The notes under the pieces were generated by a model. The model saw only the letters and a program-made list of their open reading frames with translations. It was not told where the DNA came from and searched no databases. From NCBI GenBank assembly GCA_038317345.1, contig JBBQBH010000006.1, positions 1-64,000 on the forward strand: a DNA stretch of 64,000 nucleotides, written 5' to 3'. This DNA is from Mayfieldus sp038317345 (GTDB lineage Bacteria; Actinomycetota; Thermoleophilia; Solirubrobacterales; 70-9). A program made the translations under genes and the position numbers. Below are positions 15,651-24,956 of this stretch, one piece after another. The first letter of the stretch is position 1. Each line of letters opens with the position of its first letter.

Positions 15651-16175
15651 CTACGGGCAGATCACCACGAGGTGAAAGTCGCCGTCGACGTCGGCGCCGG
15701 TGTTGTCACGCGTGCGAACCTGCAACGCATTCGGTGAACCGGATACGCCGTTGGTCTGGGCGTACCCAGCCCCCGGGGTGCCCGTGGCCGCGTTGTTGCG
15801 GGCCGCGACGTTCGCGCAACCCGAGACGTCGAACGGGAAATTCACCGTCACCGCTCCGCCGCTCTCCTGCAGGGTGACGCCAGAGGTGTTGGTCCGCGCC
15901 AGGGAGACGTTGTTGGGCCCTGCCGGGTTGTTGGCCACCACCCAGAACACGTTGGTCGCCCGCTTGGCGCTGGGCACCGTCCCGATCTTCGAGGTATTGA
16001 TCTGGAAACCGGTCAGCGTGTTCTTCTTCAGCTTGCCGCCGCCGATTGACTGCTTGACGATCGAGCCGCCGTTGATCCTCTGCGCCGCATAGGCGGTGCC
16101 CGCCAGCGCGACGATCAGCGCGATCACGGAAACGATCAGTGCAGGCGACGGCCGCGTCCACTTGAGCTTGCTCAT
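15651..16175 (-). CDS. secreted or anchored protein of an abundant Solirubrobacterales-type family
   Basis: 174 residues, beginning with basic residues then a strong hydrophobic segment (PALIVSVIALIVALAGTAYA) ending in an AYA signal-peptidase-like site, followed by AQRINGGSIVKQSIGGGKLK. The remainder is a Thr/Asn/Gly-rich beta-type domain with one Cys mid-chain and one at the C-terminus. This leader type is, as far as I know, repeated many times in Thermoleophilia genomes and is annotated hypothetical. A good ribosome site (AAAGGAG) precedes the ATG. It acts outside the membrane, function unknown. It converges on the acetyltransferase. Confidence 0.75.
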   Translation of the reverse strand: MSKLKWTRPSPALIVSVIALIVALAGTAYAAQRINGGSIVKQSIGGGKLKKNTLTGFQINTSKIGTVPSAKRATNVFWVVANNPAGPNNVSLARTNTSGVTLQESGGAVTVNFPFDVSGCANVAARNNAATGTPGAGYAQTNGVSGSPNALQVRTRDNTGADVDGDFHLVVICP

Positions 16176-16310
16176 GGGACTCCTTTCTTGCTCTACTCGA
16201 GCCGCGCTGCCTTGTTTCCTGCCGGCGGCTCTCTCAGCGCTACCAACAATTGAGCATGACCGGCGATGCGGTGGGCGAGCGTAAGATCTCTTTCCCCAGT
16301 TTTCCGGAGC

Positions 16311-16351
16311 CCAGGCGTTGAGCCTCGGCGGCGAGGCTCAACAACGCCTGG
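16311..16351. repeat. strong imperfect hairpin in the gap before the pilus locus
   Basis: CCAGGCGTTGAGCCTCG (16311-16327), GCGG loop, then CGAGGCTCAAC-AACGCCTGG (16332-16351): a 17-bp stem with a three-base bulge on the right arm. It lies in the divergent gap between the secreted-protein gene and the membrane-protein gene at 16373. No T-run follows, so an operator, a transcript-end barrier or a mobile-repeat remnant are all possible. Confidence 0.5.
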
Positions 16352-16372
16352 AGTCATGTCGATCCCAGCCGC

Positions 16373-16765
16373 ATGGAATTGGCAAGCCTCAATTTCGCCG
16401 TCTGCTGGTACGTGACCCTCGCGGTGCTCGGGTTCGCGACCTGGTTCGCCGCCCGTTCACGGGTCCAGGTCAGCCTCGAACAGATCGGTCTCGTGTTCCT
16501 GGTCGGGATCGCCGCGGGGCTGGTCATGTACCTCGCCCCGAGCGGGGTCGCCAGTATGCATTCACCACACGACCTCCAGCTGCGCTTCTTCTGCGCGCTC
16601 GGGATCTCCTGGCTGGTCGCGATGCGGGCCATGCCGGCAGGCGCCGGGCCGGCGGGTTATTCGAGCCTCGCATTGGCCGGCTTCGCCGGCGTCAACGCGC
16701 CCCTCTTGGCCTTCGTGGCCTCCTCGTTCATGGTCTGCGGCGGCCAAGCTGGCTGCGCCCTCTAA
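16373..16765 (+). CDS. small multi-helix membrane protein at the head of the pilus locus
   Basis: 130 residues with about four hydrophobic segments (NFAVCWYVTLAVLGFATWF, IGLVFLVGIAAGLVMYLA, FFCALGISWLVAMRAM, LALAGFAGVNAPLLAFVA). No known family is recognised. It ends 31 bp before pilT1 on the same strand and could be its operon partner. The overlapping frames on either strand lack such a clean membrane pattern, which supports this one. Confidence 0.6.
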   Translation: MELASLNFAVCWYVTLAVLGFATWFAARSRVQVSLEQIGLVFLVGIAAGLVMYLAPSGVASMHSPHDLQLRFFCALGISWLVAMRAMPAGAGPAGYSSLALAGFAGVNAPLLAFVASSFMVCGGQAGCAL

Positions 16766-16796
16766 AGGCTTCGCCCAGTCTTCCGATAAGCGTCAC

Positions 16797-17939
16797 GTGT
16801 TCGATCTCGATTCCGCGCTGCGTGAAACAGTCGAATTGGGGGGCTCCGATCTTCACGCCAAGGTCGGCTCGCCGCCGATGGCTCGCGTGCACGGCGAGTT
16901 GGGCCCGCTCGAGGGCTACGAGTCCCTGAAATCGGAGGACACCGAGGCGGCGCTGGAGCAGATCCTCACCGACGTCCGCGCGCACGCCGAGTTCAACGAG
17001 GTCGGCGAGGCCGACTTCGCCCATGCGATCCGAGGTCTCTCGCGCTTCCGCGTCAACGCCTTCCGCCAGCGAGGCTCGGTCTCGATCGCCTGCCGCGCGA
17101 TCCCGTTCCAGGTCAAGACGATCGAGGAGCTGGAGCTTCCGGACGTGATTCGTACCCTCGCCGAAGAGCCGCGAGGGATCATCCTGCTCACCGGGACGAC
17201 CGGCTCGGGCAAGTCGACGACCCTCGCGGCGATGATCGACCACATCAACTCGACGCGGGCGCGTCACATCGTCACCCTCGAGGACCCGATCGAGTACCTG
17301 CATCGCGACAAACAATCGATCATCAACCAGCGAGAAGTGGGGGTTGACACGGAGAGCTTCGCCCGCGCCCTGCGACGGGTGATGCGCCAGGACCCCGACG
17401 TGATCCTGATCGGGGAGATGCGCGACGAGGAGACTGTCCGCACCGCGCTGTCCGCTGCCGAGACCGGCCACCTGGTCCTCTCCACGCTGCACACCCTCGA
17501 CGCCACCGAGACGATCAACCGGATCATCGACTTCTTCCCGCCCCACCATCAGGGACAGGCACGCGTAATGCTCGCCTCGACCATGCGGGCCGCGATCTCT
17601 CAGCGACTCGTACCCCGCGCCGATGGCCAGGGCCGCCTTGCGGCCGCCGAGATCATGGTCTCAACCGGCCGCATCCAGGACTTGATCTTGAGCCCCGAGG
17701 ACACGGGCAAGATCAGCGACGTGATCGCCGAAGGCGGCTTCTACGGCATGCAGACCTTCGACCAGGCACTGCTCGGCTACGTGATGGACGGGGTGTTGAA
17801 CGAGGAGGTGGCGCGCGGTTTCGCCACCAGCCCGCACGACTTCAAGCTGATGCTCGACGCAAAGGGCGAGCGGGCCAGCGGCATAGAGCAGGTGATGGGC
17901 AACGGGGACGGCACCTCGGTGCCCGGCATCTCCTCCTGA
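16797..17939 (+). CDS. pilT: type IV pilus retraction ATPase PilT (copy 1)
   Basis: 380-residue secretion ATPase of the PilT branch. Walker A is GTTGSGKST (about residue 142), the Asp box is HIVTLEDPIEYLH, Walker B is RQDPDVILIGEMRDEETVRT, and the His box is GHLVLSTLHTLDATETINR. PilT's characteristic N-terminus (GSDLHAKVGSPPMARVHGEL) and C-terminal AAISQRLVPRADGQGRLAAAEIM are present. PilT hexamers depolymerise the pilus in the cytoplasm. Start is GTG 16797. A second, distinct PilT lies after pilB. Confidence 0.93.
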   Translation: MFDLDSALRETVELGGSDLHAKVGSPPMARVHGELGPLEGYESLKSEDTEAALEQILTDVRAHAEFNEVGEADFAHAIRGLSRFRVNAFRQRGSVSIACRAIPFQVKTIEELELPDVIRTLAEEPRGIILLTGTTGSGKSTTLAAMIDHINSTRARHIVTLEDPIEYLHRDKQSIINQREVGVDTESFARALRRVMRQDPDVILIGEMRDEETVRTALSAAETGHLVLSTLHTLDATETINRIIDFFPPHHQGQARVMLASTMRAAISQRLVPRADGQGRLAAAEIMVSTGRIQDLILSPEDTGKISDVIAEGGFYGMQTFDQALLGYVMDGVLNEEVARGFATSPHDFKLMLDAKGERASGIEQVMGNGDGTSVPGISS

Positions 17940-17954
17940 CTGCCGCGCCTGGAC

Positions 17955-18000
17955 GAAGGTCCTGAGCAGAACTCGGCGAAGGTCCTAAAGAGAATTCGGC
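17955..18000. repeat. 23-bp imperfect tandem direct repeat upstream of the PilX-like gene
   Basis: Two units, GAAGGTCCTGAGCAGAACTC+GGC (17955-17977) and GAAGGTCCTAAAGAGAATTC+GGC (17978-18000), agree at 19 of 23 positions. They fill almost the entire gap between pilT1 and the PilX-like gene and could be paired regulator-binding sites or a local duplication. Confidence 0.6.
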
Positions 18001-18055
18001 GTTGCGTTTTCAGCGCCTCAAGTCACCCGCAGGAAACGCCGATGCTGCCTCAGTG

Positions 18056-19816
18056 ATGCGCCAAATTCGCCGCCTGCAGAAAAGGCTCGCTGCTCTCGCA
18101 AGCAGCGAGCGGGGGGTCGCCATCGAGATGGTGCTCGTCGTGATGGTCATTGGCCTCGGCTTCTCTGCCGTGGCCATCAACGCTGCGATCAGCTCACAGA
18201 GCGGGACGACTCGAGATCAGGCCAGAAAGGATGCTCTGGCGATCGCCGACGCGGGCGCCCAGCGGGCTCTCTACACGTACAACAAGATCACAACCCAGGC
18301 GCCGACCCCCTGCGTCGTGAAGACCGGCAGCGGCGGCACCGCCACGCTGAGGGAGGGCGGGATCTCGGCGGCGACGAATCCGTTCTGCGCCCCGGTGGGC
18401 GGGTCCGCTGACTCGGACGCCATGGTCGGCAGCGGCTACTTCACCTACTGGGTCCACCCCTGCGTGACCCCTCCAATGCAGGGGGGCGCCTGCAACTTCG
18501 TAGCTGGTCAGACGCGGGAAATCAAGATCGTCTCCGAGGGTTGTTCCAACATGTCGCCGACCTGCGCCGGTGGGATCACCAGGCGCGTCGCGATCACCGC
18601 GTCCGGGGTGCCCGGCTCGCTCGCCACAGGCTCGGCGAAGGTGATCGGCCTCGACGGCATAAGCATGGAGGGCTGGACCGAGATGGAGGTGCCCGCGGCA
18701 ACCAACAAGACCTTTGTAATGCGGGCTCAAGGTGGGTGCCCCGGAGACACCCAAGGGCACGCCGGCTGCCCCCGCATCTGCCCTGGGGATTGGAAGTATC
18801 CGGTCGAGGTCAGCGTCGGCCCAGACCCGAATGACCTCATAGAGGCGCCCGGCACCCAGCGCTGCACGCCGGGCAGAAACAACCCGCCTGGCCCGCCAGA
18901 GTCGGACGCGGTGGTCATAAAACGCACCATCACCCTCGCCCCCGTCGACATCGGCACCGCGAAAACCCAAAACGACAATGGCCGGCTGGGTAATTGCACG
19001 ACCAATTGGACCAATCAAGCTGCGTATAACGCGGCGATCGCGTGGAACGCGGACCCGGCGCACAGCCTCCCGAGCCAAAAGGTGCCGGTCCCGAACCCGA
19101 TCTACGTGAGCCAGCCAGGCTGCACACTAAACGCGCCGGGCAGCACACCCGGCGTGAACAATGGGCCAAACAAGGACACGTCAATCGCGCCCGGGACGAT
19201 CAGCTGGGACCCGGTGACCAGGACGTTGACCATGAACGGAACCGGCGACGCGCAACACCGGCTGACGCTCCAGATGCTTGGACGGAACTACCTCTTCTGC
19301 AGGGTCCAGCTGACCGGCTGGAGCGACCTGCAGGTTGCCAACACCACGGCGATGCCCGGCACGAACAACGTGGCATCGAAGCTCTTCTTCGACTCACCGG
19401 AGAACTGCCCGGGCAGCCCCACGACGCAGATCACGGTGAAGGACGGGTCGAACATCGACAGCTTGAACTGGAACGCCTTCACCAAGCCATCACCGGGCGT
19501 GCTGCCGCTGATTGCGATGGTCGGGTCGAGCAGCAAGGCGACGACGGCGGAATTCCGAACCGGCATCTGGTTCTTCGCCAACAAAGCGATGCTCTACGCC
19601 CCGCGCACCGACATCGTGCTGGACACCTGGGCGAGGGAGAACGAAGGCTGGTATGCGGGCAAGACGATCGCGATGAAGAGTGGCGCGGAGATCGAGAGCC
19701 CTCCGACGCTCGACCCGGTCGGTGTCGGCATCGCGCCTTCGGACTTCATCCTCTTTCACCAGGAAACCTACGTTGAATGTGGCCCACCGGGCAGCACGAT
19801 CGACGCCAATTGCTAG
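18056..19816 (+). CDS. PilX-like pilus assembly protein with large extracellular domain
   Basis: About 586 residues from ATG 18056 (an in-frame TTG at 18002 would add 18). A short basic start precedes a hydrophobic segment (VAIEMVLVVMVIGLGFSAVA) with a GVAIE entry like the prepilin-like N-terminus of PilX, followed by QARKDALAIADAGAQRALY, the helix typical of PilX-type minor components. The rest (~500 residues) is a Cys-, Gly- and Pro-rich exported domain with many paired cysteines (CVTPPMQGGAC, CSNMSPTC, CPGDTQGHAGCPRICPGDW). Much larger than PilX of proteobacteria (~200), it may display a tip or adhesive domain. The context between pilT1 and pilB supports a pilus role. Confidence 0.72.
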   Translation: MRQIRRLQKRLAALASSERGVAIEMVLVVMVIGLGFSAVAINAAISSQSGTTRDQARKDALAIADAGAQRALYTYNKITTQAPTPCVVKTGSGGTATLREGGISAATNPFCAPVGGSADSDAMVGSGYFTYWVHPCVTPPMQGGACNFVAGQTREIKIVSEGCSNMSPTCAGGITRRVAITASGVPGSLATGSAKVIGLDGISMEGWTEMEVPAATNKTFVMRAQGGCPGDTQGHAGCPRICPGDWKYPVEVSVGPDPNDLIEAPGTQRCTPGRNNPPGPPESDAVVIKRTITLAPVDIGTAKTQNDNGRLGNCTTNWTNQAAYNAAIAWNADPAHSLPSQKVPVPNPIYVSQPGCTLNAPGSTPGVNNGPNKDTSIAPGTISWDPVTRTLTMNGTGDAQHRLTLQMLGRNYLFCRVQLTGWSDLQVANTTAMPGTNNVASKLFFDSPENCPGSPTTQITVKDGSNIDSLNWNAFTKPSPGVLPLIAMVGSSSKATTAEFRTGIWFFANKAMLYAPRTDIVLDTWARENEGWYAGKTIAMKSGAEIESPPTLDPVGVGIAPSDFILFHQETYVECGPPGSTIDANC

Positions 19817-19896
19817 GCGCGGCGATCGGGCCGCGACCGTCAGCTGCAAAGCCACGCCTCAAGGTTCCCGCGTCTGACGCCGAATTGGTATAGGCG

Positions 19897-20553
19897 ATGA
19901 GAGAGGCGATCAATCAGAATCGCACCGTGCAGCTCGTGCTGCTTGGCGTGCTGCTCCTGGGGGGCGGTTTCCTGTTCATGAAAGTGACCAAGGGCAGCGG
20001 GAGCCAGTCCGGCGCCACGGCGTCGACCTCCTCGGCCACCGCCGGCGCCACCGGGAGCGGGTCCAGCGATAGCGGCGGGGTCGCCGCGACGGCAGCGCCG
20101 CTCGACAGTTCGGTGTCCGCGTCATCCGCGGGGTCTTCCTCAACCGGCTCGGCCGGGTCCGCGCCCGCGGTCCCGGCAAACCTGATCCCCGGTCCCAGTC
20201 TGCCGAAGAGCCTGCTGGCTTCCTACAAGCGGGGTGACGGTGTGGCCCTGCTCGTGATGCGCGCCGGAGGCATCGACGACGCAATGGTGCGGCGCTCGGT
20301 TGAGCTTCTGCACGGCGTCAGCGGCCTGTCGGTGTACTCGACGAAGGCCCAGCAGATCGCGCGCTACGCCTGGATCACCCAGGGCGTCAACCTCACCGAC
20401 CTTCCGGCCTTGGTAGTCCTCCTCCCACGCAAGCTCAGCAAAGGGGTGCCCACCGCGAGCGTCAGCTATGGGTTCCGCGATGCTGCGAGCGTCCTTCAGG
20501 CGGCAAGGGACGCGCTCTACCGCGGGCCGACCCACCTCTCCTACCACCCCTAG
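19897..20553 (+). CDS. membrane-anchored protein with Ser/Gly/Ala linker, pilus locus
   Basis: 218 residues: short N-terminus, one transmembrane helix (LVLLGVLLLGGGFLFMKV), a ~75-residue low-complexity Ser/Ala/Gly/Thr linker, then a ~110-residue domain (LPKSLLASYKRGDGVALLVM to DALYRGPTHLSYHP) with alternating beta/alpha pattern. No active-site cysteine pair is present. I do not recognise the family; the domain outside the membrane might bind the pilus base. It sits two bases before pilB, so it is co-transcribed with it. Confidence 0.7.
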   Translation: MREAINQNRTVQLVLLGVLLLGGGFLFMKVTKGSGSQSGATASTSSATAGATGSGSSDSGGVAATAAPLDSSVSASSAGSSSTGSAGSAPAVPANLIPGPSLPKSLLASYKRGDGVALLVMRAGGIDDAMVRRSVELLHGVSGLSVYSTKAQQIARYAWITQGVNLTDLPALVVLLPRKLSKGVPTASVSYGFRDAASVLQAARDALYRGPTHLSYHP

Positions 20554-20555
20554 CC

Positions 20556-22349
20556 ATGTCGAGCCCATCGCAGGTCACGCCCGGGTCGATTGATCTGACC
20601 GACGAGATCTCGGCGAACGTTGCCGAGCCGATCGAGGAAGTAACTGCCGAAGATGTGCCGGGGCTGATCCCACCACGCCGGCGTGGGCACTCGGGACGCT
20701 TCATCACCGACGTCTTGTTCGAGCTCGGCTACGTGACGACCGAGCAGGTCGATCTCGCGATCAGCGAATCGCGCGCGGCGGGTCGCTCCCCGGAGGATCA
20801 GTTGCTGGGCGACGGGACCATCAACGCCGACCAGCTCTCGCGCGCGGTCGCCGAGCGCTACGGGCTCGACTACGTGGACTTGAACATCTACAAGGTCGAC
20901 ATGGCGGCGGCCAATCTCGTCTCGCCCGCTGCGGCCAGCCGGACCCGTGCGGTGCCGGTGGGCCACGTCGACAAGGAGACCCTGCTGCTGGCGATCGCCG
21001 ACCCGGCCAACGTGCTCGCTGTCGATGACATCCAGATGGCGACCGGGCTCAACTGCCGGGTCGCTGTGGCCGCGCCCGAGGACATCGATGCGCTGATCGC
21101 TCGACTCAACACGCTCTCCACCGCGGTCAGCGAGGCGATGGACGAAGCCGGTCAGGACGAGGAGGAGGAGATCACCGATCTGCGCTCCTCCGCCGGGGAC
21201 GCTCCGGTGATCAAGCTGGTCTTCAGCCTCCTCGGGCAGGCCACCAACGAGGGCGCCTCCGACATCCACTTCGAGCCCGGCGAGGAGGAGATGCGGGTTC
21301 GCTTCCGCATCGACGGAGTCCTGCGCGAGGCCGCACGGGTGCCGAAGAAGATGGTCTCTGGGGTGGTCTCGCGGCTGAAGATTATGAGCGAGCTCGACAT
21401 CGCCGAGAAGCGCGTTCCTCAGGACGGCCGGGTCAGCCTCAACGTCGAGGACCGCCGCGTCGACCTGCGGATCACCACGCTGCCCACCCAGAACGGCGAG
21501 GGCGCCGCGATCCGCATCCTCGACAAGTCCAACGCCTCCTACACCCTCGATGACATCGGGCTCGACGGCGAGGCACGCAAGCGCTTCGAGGACTCCTTCC
21601 GCCAGGCCTACGGCGCAGTGCTGGTCACCGGGCCGACCGGGTCGGGCAAGTCGACGACCCTCTACGCCGCGCTGCAAGAGGTAAACGACGTCGAGAAGAA
21701 CATCATCACGATCGAGGACCCGGTCGAGTTCCGCCTCGCGGGAATCAACCAGATCAACGTCAACCGCAAGGCCGGGCTGACATTCGCGACCGGGCTGCGC
21801 TCGATCCTGCGTGCGGACCCCGACATCATCATGGTGGGGGAGATTCGCGACGCAGAGACGGCCCGTATCGCGATCGAAGCGGCGCTCACGGGCCACATGG
21901 TTCTGTCGACGCTGCACACCAACGATGCGCCGGGAGCCGTCACGCGACTGGCCAAGATGGGGATCGAGTCGTTCCTCACCGCCTCCTCGGTGGACTGCGT
22001 GGTGGCGCAGCGCCTCGCCCGCCAGCTCTGCACGCACTGCAAGCGCGAGACGACCCTTTCACCGAGCGCACTCGCACAGGGCGGATTCCGGGTCGAGAGC
22101 GAAATCTCGGCATTCGAGGCGGTCGGCTGCGCTCGCTGCGGCAACACCGGCTACCGCGGGCGCGCCGGGCTGTTCTCGGTGATGGTGATGAGCGAGCACA
22201 TCAAGGACATGGCGGTCTCGGCGGCGTCGGAGGCGGAGATCGCCGAGGTCGCCCGCGAGGAGGGCATGGTCACGCTCAAGGAGGACGGCCTGGACAAGGT
22301 CAGGGCCGGTCTGACCAGCATCGAGGAGGTCGCGAGGGTCGCGACCTGA
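20556..22349 (+). CDS. pilB: type IV pilus extension ATPase PilB (GspE/PulE)
   Basis: 597-residue GspE-family ATPase. An N-terminal GspE_N (MshEN-like) domain spans about residues 45-180 (FITDVLFELGYVTTEQVDLA, LLLAIADPANVLAVDDIQMA). The core has GASDIHFEPGEEEMRVRFRI, Walker A GPTGSGKST (about 360), TIEDPVEFRLAGINQINVN, Walker B RADPDIIMVGEIRDAETARI and GHMVLSTLHTNDAPGAVTRL. A tetracysteine zinc element (CTHC ... CARCG) is near residues 490-530. It powers pilin polymerisation at the cytoplasmic face. MshEN-type N-domains can bind c-di-GMP in some homologues; whether this one does is not visible. Confidence 0.94.
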   Translation: MSSPSQVTPGSIDLTDEISANVAEPIEEVTAEDVPGLIPPRRRGHSGRFITDVLFELGYVTTEQVDLAISESRAAGRSPEDQLLGDGTINADQLSRAVAERYGLDYVDLNIYKVDMAAANLVSPAAASRTRAVPVGHVDKETLLLAIADPANVLAVDDIQMATGLNCRVAVAAPEDIDALIARLNTLSTAVSEAMDEAGQDEEEEITDLRSSAGDAPVIKLVFSLLGQATNEGASDIHFEPGEEEMRVRFRIDGVLREAARVPKKMVSGVVSRLKIMSELDIAEKRVPQDGRVSLNVEDRRVDLRITTLPTQNGEGAAIRILDKSNASYTLDDIGLDGEARKRFEDSFRQAYGAVLVTGPTGSGKSTTLYAALQEVNDVEKNIITIEDPVEFRLAGINQINVNRKAGLTFATGLRSILRADPDIIMVGEIRDAETARIAIEAALTGHMVLSTLHTNDAPGAVTRLAKMGIESFLTASSVDCVVAQRLARQLCTHCKRETTLSPSALAQGGFRVESEISAFEAVGCARCGNTGYRGRAGLFSVMVMSEHIKDMAVSAASEAEIAEVAREEGMVTLKEDGLDKVRAGLTSIEEVARVAT

Positions 22350-22383
22350 GAACCCTTGCTCAAGTCCGGCCGGGAGCCGGACG

Positions 22384-23514
22384 ATGAAGGCAGCAAGCAT
22401 GGACTTCGACTTCGCACAAGTGCTCCAAAAGATGGTTGAGGCGCGTGCCTCAGATGTACACCTGACCCCCGGCTCGCCGCCGGTGCTGCGGGTGCGCGGC
22501 CAGATCAAGCCGATGGAGGGCTATCCGGAGCTGACCCCCCAGCAGACCCGCGACGTCGTCTACGGCATCCTCGGCGACGAGCAGCGCAAGCGCTTCGAGA
22601 ACAACAAGTCGCTCGACTTCGCATACGCGATTCCCGGTGTGGCCCGATTTCGCGTCAACACCTACTTTCAGCGCGGCGCGGTCAGCGCCGCGCTCCGCCA
22701 CACCCCCGACCAGATCCCCGAGCTCGAGGAGCTCGGCCTGCCGCCGGTGATCCGCGAGTTCACCAAGCTCCCGCGCGGTTTCGTGCTGGTCACCGGGCCG
22801 ACCGGATCGGGCAAGTCGACCTCGCTGGCCTCGATGGTCAACATCATCAACCAGGAGCGCGAGGAGCACATCCTCACGATCGAGGACCCGATCGAGTTCC
22901 TGCACAAGCACGGCAAGTGCATCGTCAACCAGCGCGAGATCGGTTCTGACGCCGTCGACTTCTCGACCGCCCTTCGTGCGGCGCTTCGCCAAGATCCCGA
23001 CGTGATCCTGGTCGGTGAGATGCGCGACCTGGAGACGATCTCAACGGCGCTGACCGCTGCCGAGACCGGCCACCTGGTCTTCGCCACCCTTCACACCCAG
23101 TCGGCGTCGCAGACGGTGGATCGCATCATCGACGTCTTCCCGCCCCATCAGCAACAGCAGGTGCGGATGCAACTCTCGATTGCGCTGCAGGGGATCGTCA
23201 CACAGCAGCTCCTGCCCACCGCCGACGGATCCGGCCGTGTGGCGGCCTGCGAGGTGATGGTGCCGACTCCGGCGGTCCGCAACCTGATCCGCGAGGGCAA
23301 GACGCACCAGCTCTACTCGACGATCCAGACCTCGGGGTCGAGCGGAATGCAGACCATGGACTCCCACCTCGTCCAACTCGTGCGCCAGGGCAAGATCAAC
23401 CGCGCGCTGGCCGAGCAGCGCGCGGGGATTCCGGAGGAGCTCAAGCGTCTACTCGGCTCGGCCCCGGGCCAGACCGACGGGTCTGGGTCGCCCGGGGCCG
23501 TCACCTACGCATGA
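22384..23514 (+). CDS. pilT: type IV pilus retraction ATPase PilT (copy 2)
   Basis: 376 residues (ATG 22384; ATG 22402 is an alternative). PilT hallmarks: EARASDVHLTPGSPPVLRVR, Walker A GPTGSGKSTS, HILTIEDPIEFLHKHGKCIV, Walker B RQDPDVILVGEMRDLETIST, GHLVFATLHTQSASQTVDRI, and the C-terminal ALQGIVTQQLLPTADGSGRV. It differs enough from copy 1 to be an old paralogue (PilT/PilU-like pair). It lies between pilB and pilC, overlapping pilC by ATGA. Confidence 0.93.
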   Translation: MKAASMDFDFAQVLQKMVEARASDVHLTPGSPPVLRVRGQIKPMEGYPELTPQQTRDVVYGILGDEQRKRFENNKSLDFAYAIPGVARFRVNTYFQRGAVSAALRHTPDQIPELEELGLPPVIREFTKLPRGFVLVTGPTGSGKSTSLASMVNIINQEREEHILTIEDPIEFLHKHGKCIVNQREIGSDAVDFSTALRAALRQDPDVILVGEMRDLETISTALTAAETGHLVFATLHTQSASQTVDRIIDVFPPHQQQQVRMQLSIALQGIVTQQLLPTADGSGRVAACEVMVPTPAVRNLIREGKTHQLYSTIQTSGSSGMQTMDSHLVQLVRQGKINRALAEQRAGIPEELKRLLGSAPGQTDGSGSPGAVTYA

Positions 23515-24752
23515 GCACCTACGCGTTTCGCGCCGTTGACGTCGCCGGCATGCCGTCCCGCGGAGAGGTCGAGGCGGAGTCCAAGGTCCATGTCTCCGAG
23601 GAGCTTCGCCAGCGCGGCCTGATCGTCCTCGACGTCTCCGAGAAGCGTGAGGCGCTGAGGCTGGAGACCCTTTTCGAGCGTTTCCGGCGCGTCCCGATGC
23701 GCGACCTTGCGGTTTTCTCGCGTCAGTTCGCCACCCTGATCGCGTCGGGGATGCCGATGTTGCGAGCCCTCAGCACCCTCGAGGACCAGAGCGACAGTGA
23801 GATCCTTCAGCATGCGATCGCCAGCGTGCGCAAGGACGTGGAGGCGGGAAGCTCGCTGGCTCAGGCGATGGAGCGCCACCCGAAGGTCTTCGACAACCTC
23901 TACCGCTCACTGGTGCGCTCCGGCGAGAGCTCGGGACAGCTCGAGGCGGTGCTGGATCGCATCGCCTTCCAGCTCGAGAAGCTCGACGCACTGCGCAGGC
24001 AGGTGCGCTCGGCGATGACCTACCCCGCCTTCGTCTTCGGCTTTGCCTCCCTCGTGATGATCGCCATAGTCGCGTTCATCGTCCCGGTGTTCGTGGGTGT
24101 CTTCAAGGACATCGCCGCGAGCCAGCCGGCCGGCACGGTGAGCCCCAAGCTGCCGGCGATCACCCAGTTCACCGTAAGCATTTCCAATGCGATCACCGGC
24201 TACTGGTTCGTGCTGTTTCCCGGTATGGCCCTCTTGGCCTTTGGGTTTTTGCGCTTCAAGAAGACCGACGTCGGGCGCAAATGGTGGGACCGTGTGAAGC
24301 TTCGCATTCCGGCCCACATCGGCGACATCGTCCAGAAGGTGGCCCTGGCTCGATGGTCACGAACCCTCTCTGGGAGCGTGGCCGCCGGTGTGCCCCTGCT
24401 GCAGGCGATCAAGGTCACCGGCCAGACTTCCGGCAACGTGATGGTCGAGGAGGCCATGGACGAGGTCTATGACTCGGTCAAGGAGGGGGGGACGATCGCC
24501 GCCCCGATCCAGCGCAGCTCGATATTTCCGCCGATGGTCGGCCACATGGTCGCGGTCGGCGAGGAGACCGGCCAGCTCGACCAGATGCTGATGAAGATCG
24601 CCGACTTCTACGAGGCCGAGGTGGACGCCAAGGTGAAGGCGCTGACGGCGCTGATCGAGCCGCTGATGATCGTCTTCGTCGGCGGCGCGGTTGGCTTCAT
24701 CGTGATCTCGATGTACATGCCGATGATCACGGTCTACAACAACATCCGCTAG
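23511..24752 (+). CDS. pilC: type IV pilus inner-membrane platform protein PilC (GspF)
   Basis: 413 residues with two GspF/T2SF repeats: first FSRQFATLIASGMPMLRALS near residue 65, second LARWSRTLSGSVAAGVPLLQ near 280, each followed by a conserved helical bundle. Three membrane segments (VFGFASLVMIAIVAFIVPVF, YWFVLFPGMALLAFGFL, IEPLMIVFVGGAVGFIVISM). PilC couples the PilB/PilT motors to pilin insertion. It starts at ATGA overlapping pilT2 and is the last gene before the pilA leader. Confidence 0.93.
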   Translation: MSTYAFRAVDVAGMPSRGEVEAESKVHVSEELRQRGLIVLDVSEKREALRLETLFERFRRVPMRDLAVFSRQFATLIASGMPMLRALSTLEDQSDSEILQHAIASVRKDVEAGSSLAQAMERHPKVFDNLYRSLVRSGESSGQLEAVLDRIAFQLEKLDALRRQVRSAMTYPAFVFGFASLVMIAIVAFIVPVFVGVFKDIAASQPAGTVSPKLPAITQFTVSISNAITGYWFVLFPGMALLAFGFLRFKKTDVGRKWWDRVKLRIPAHIGDIVQKVALARWSRTLSGSVAAGVPLLQAIKVTGQTSGNVMVEEAMDEVYDSVKEGGTIAAPIQRSSIFPPMVGHMVAVGEETGQLDQMLMKIADFYEAEVDAKVKALTALIEPLMIVFVGGAVGFIVISMYMPMITVYNNIR

Positions 24753-24848
24753 CCGAAAGCCGGCGCGCCGGAGCACGATCCGGTGCACTTTCCCGCCTCA
24801 TACAAACGTCTCCCAACTATTGATGCACAGGCGTACCTCGTAGCCGGG

Positions 24849-24956
24849 ATGCAGCGGTAAAGGCCTCTCGCCCGCGGTCCGATACCCGTCATGCAAGTAA
24901 AGGCCAGCGGCCCCGGATGGGTCTTTGGCGAACAGCAAAGGTCCATTAGGAGGTAC
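24849..24956 (+). promoter_or_regulatory. pilA leader with imperfect direct repeats and strong ribosome site
   Basis: The 208-bp gap before pilA contains ATGCAGCGGTAAAGGCC (24849-24865) and ATGCAAGTAAAGGCC (24891-24905), and a strong TAGGAGG (24948-24954) before ATG 24961. The repeated GTAAAGGCC and a GCACAGG-type stretch at ~24824 suggest a structured 5' leader, but I could not fit it to a known riboswitch. Confidence 0.4.

Noticed and set aside
24820..24930. c-di-GMP-I (GEMM) riboswitch before pilA
   Set aside because: GCACAGG and GTAGCCGGG strings occur but in the wrong order and spacing, and I could not draw the two-helix fold.
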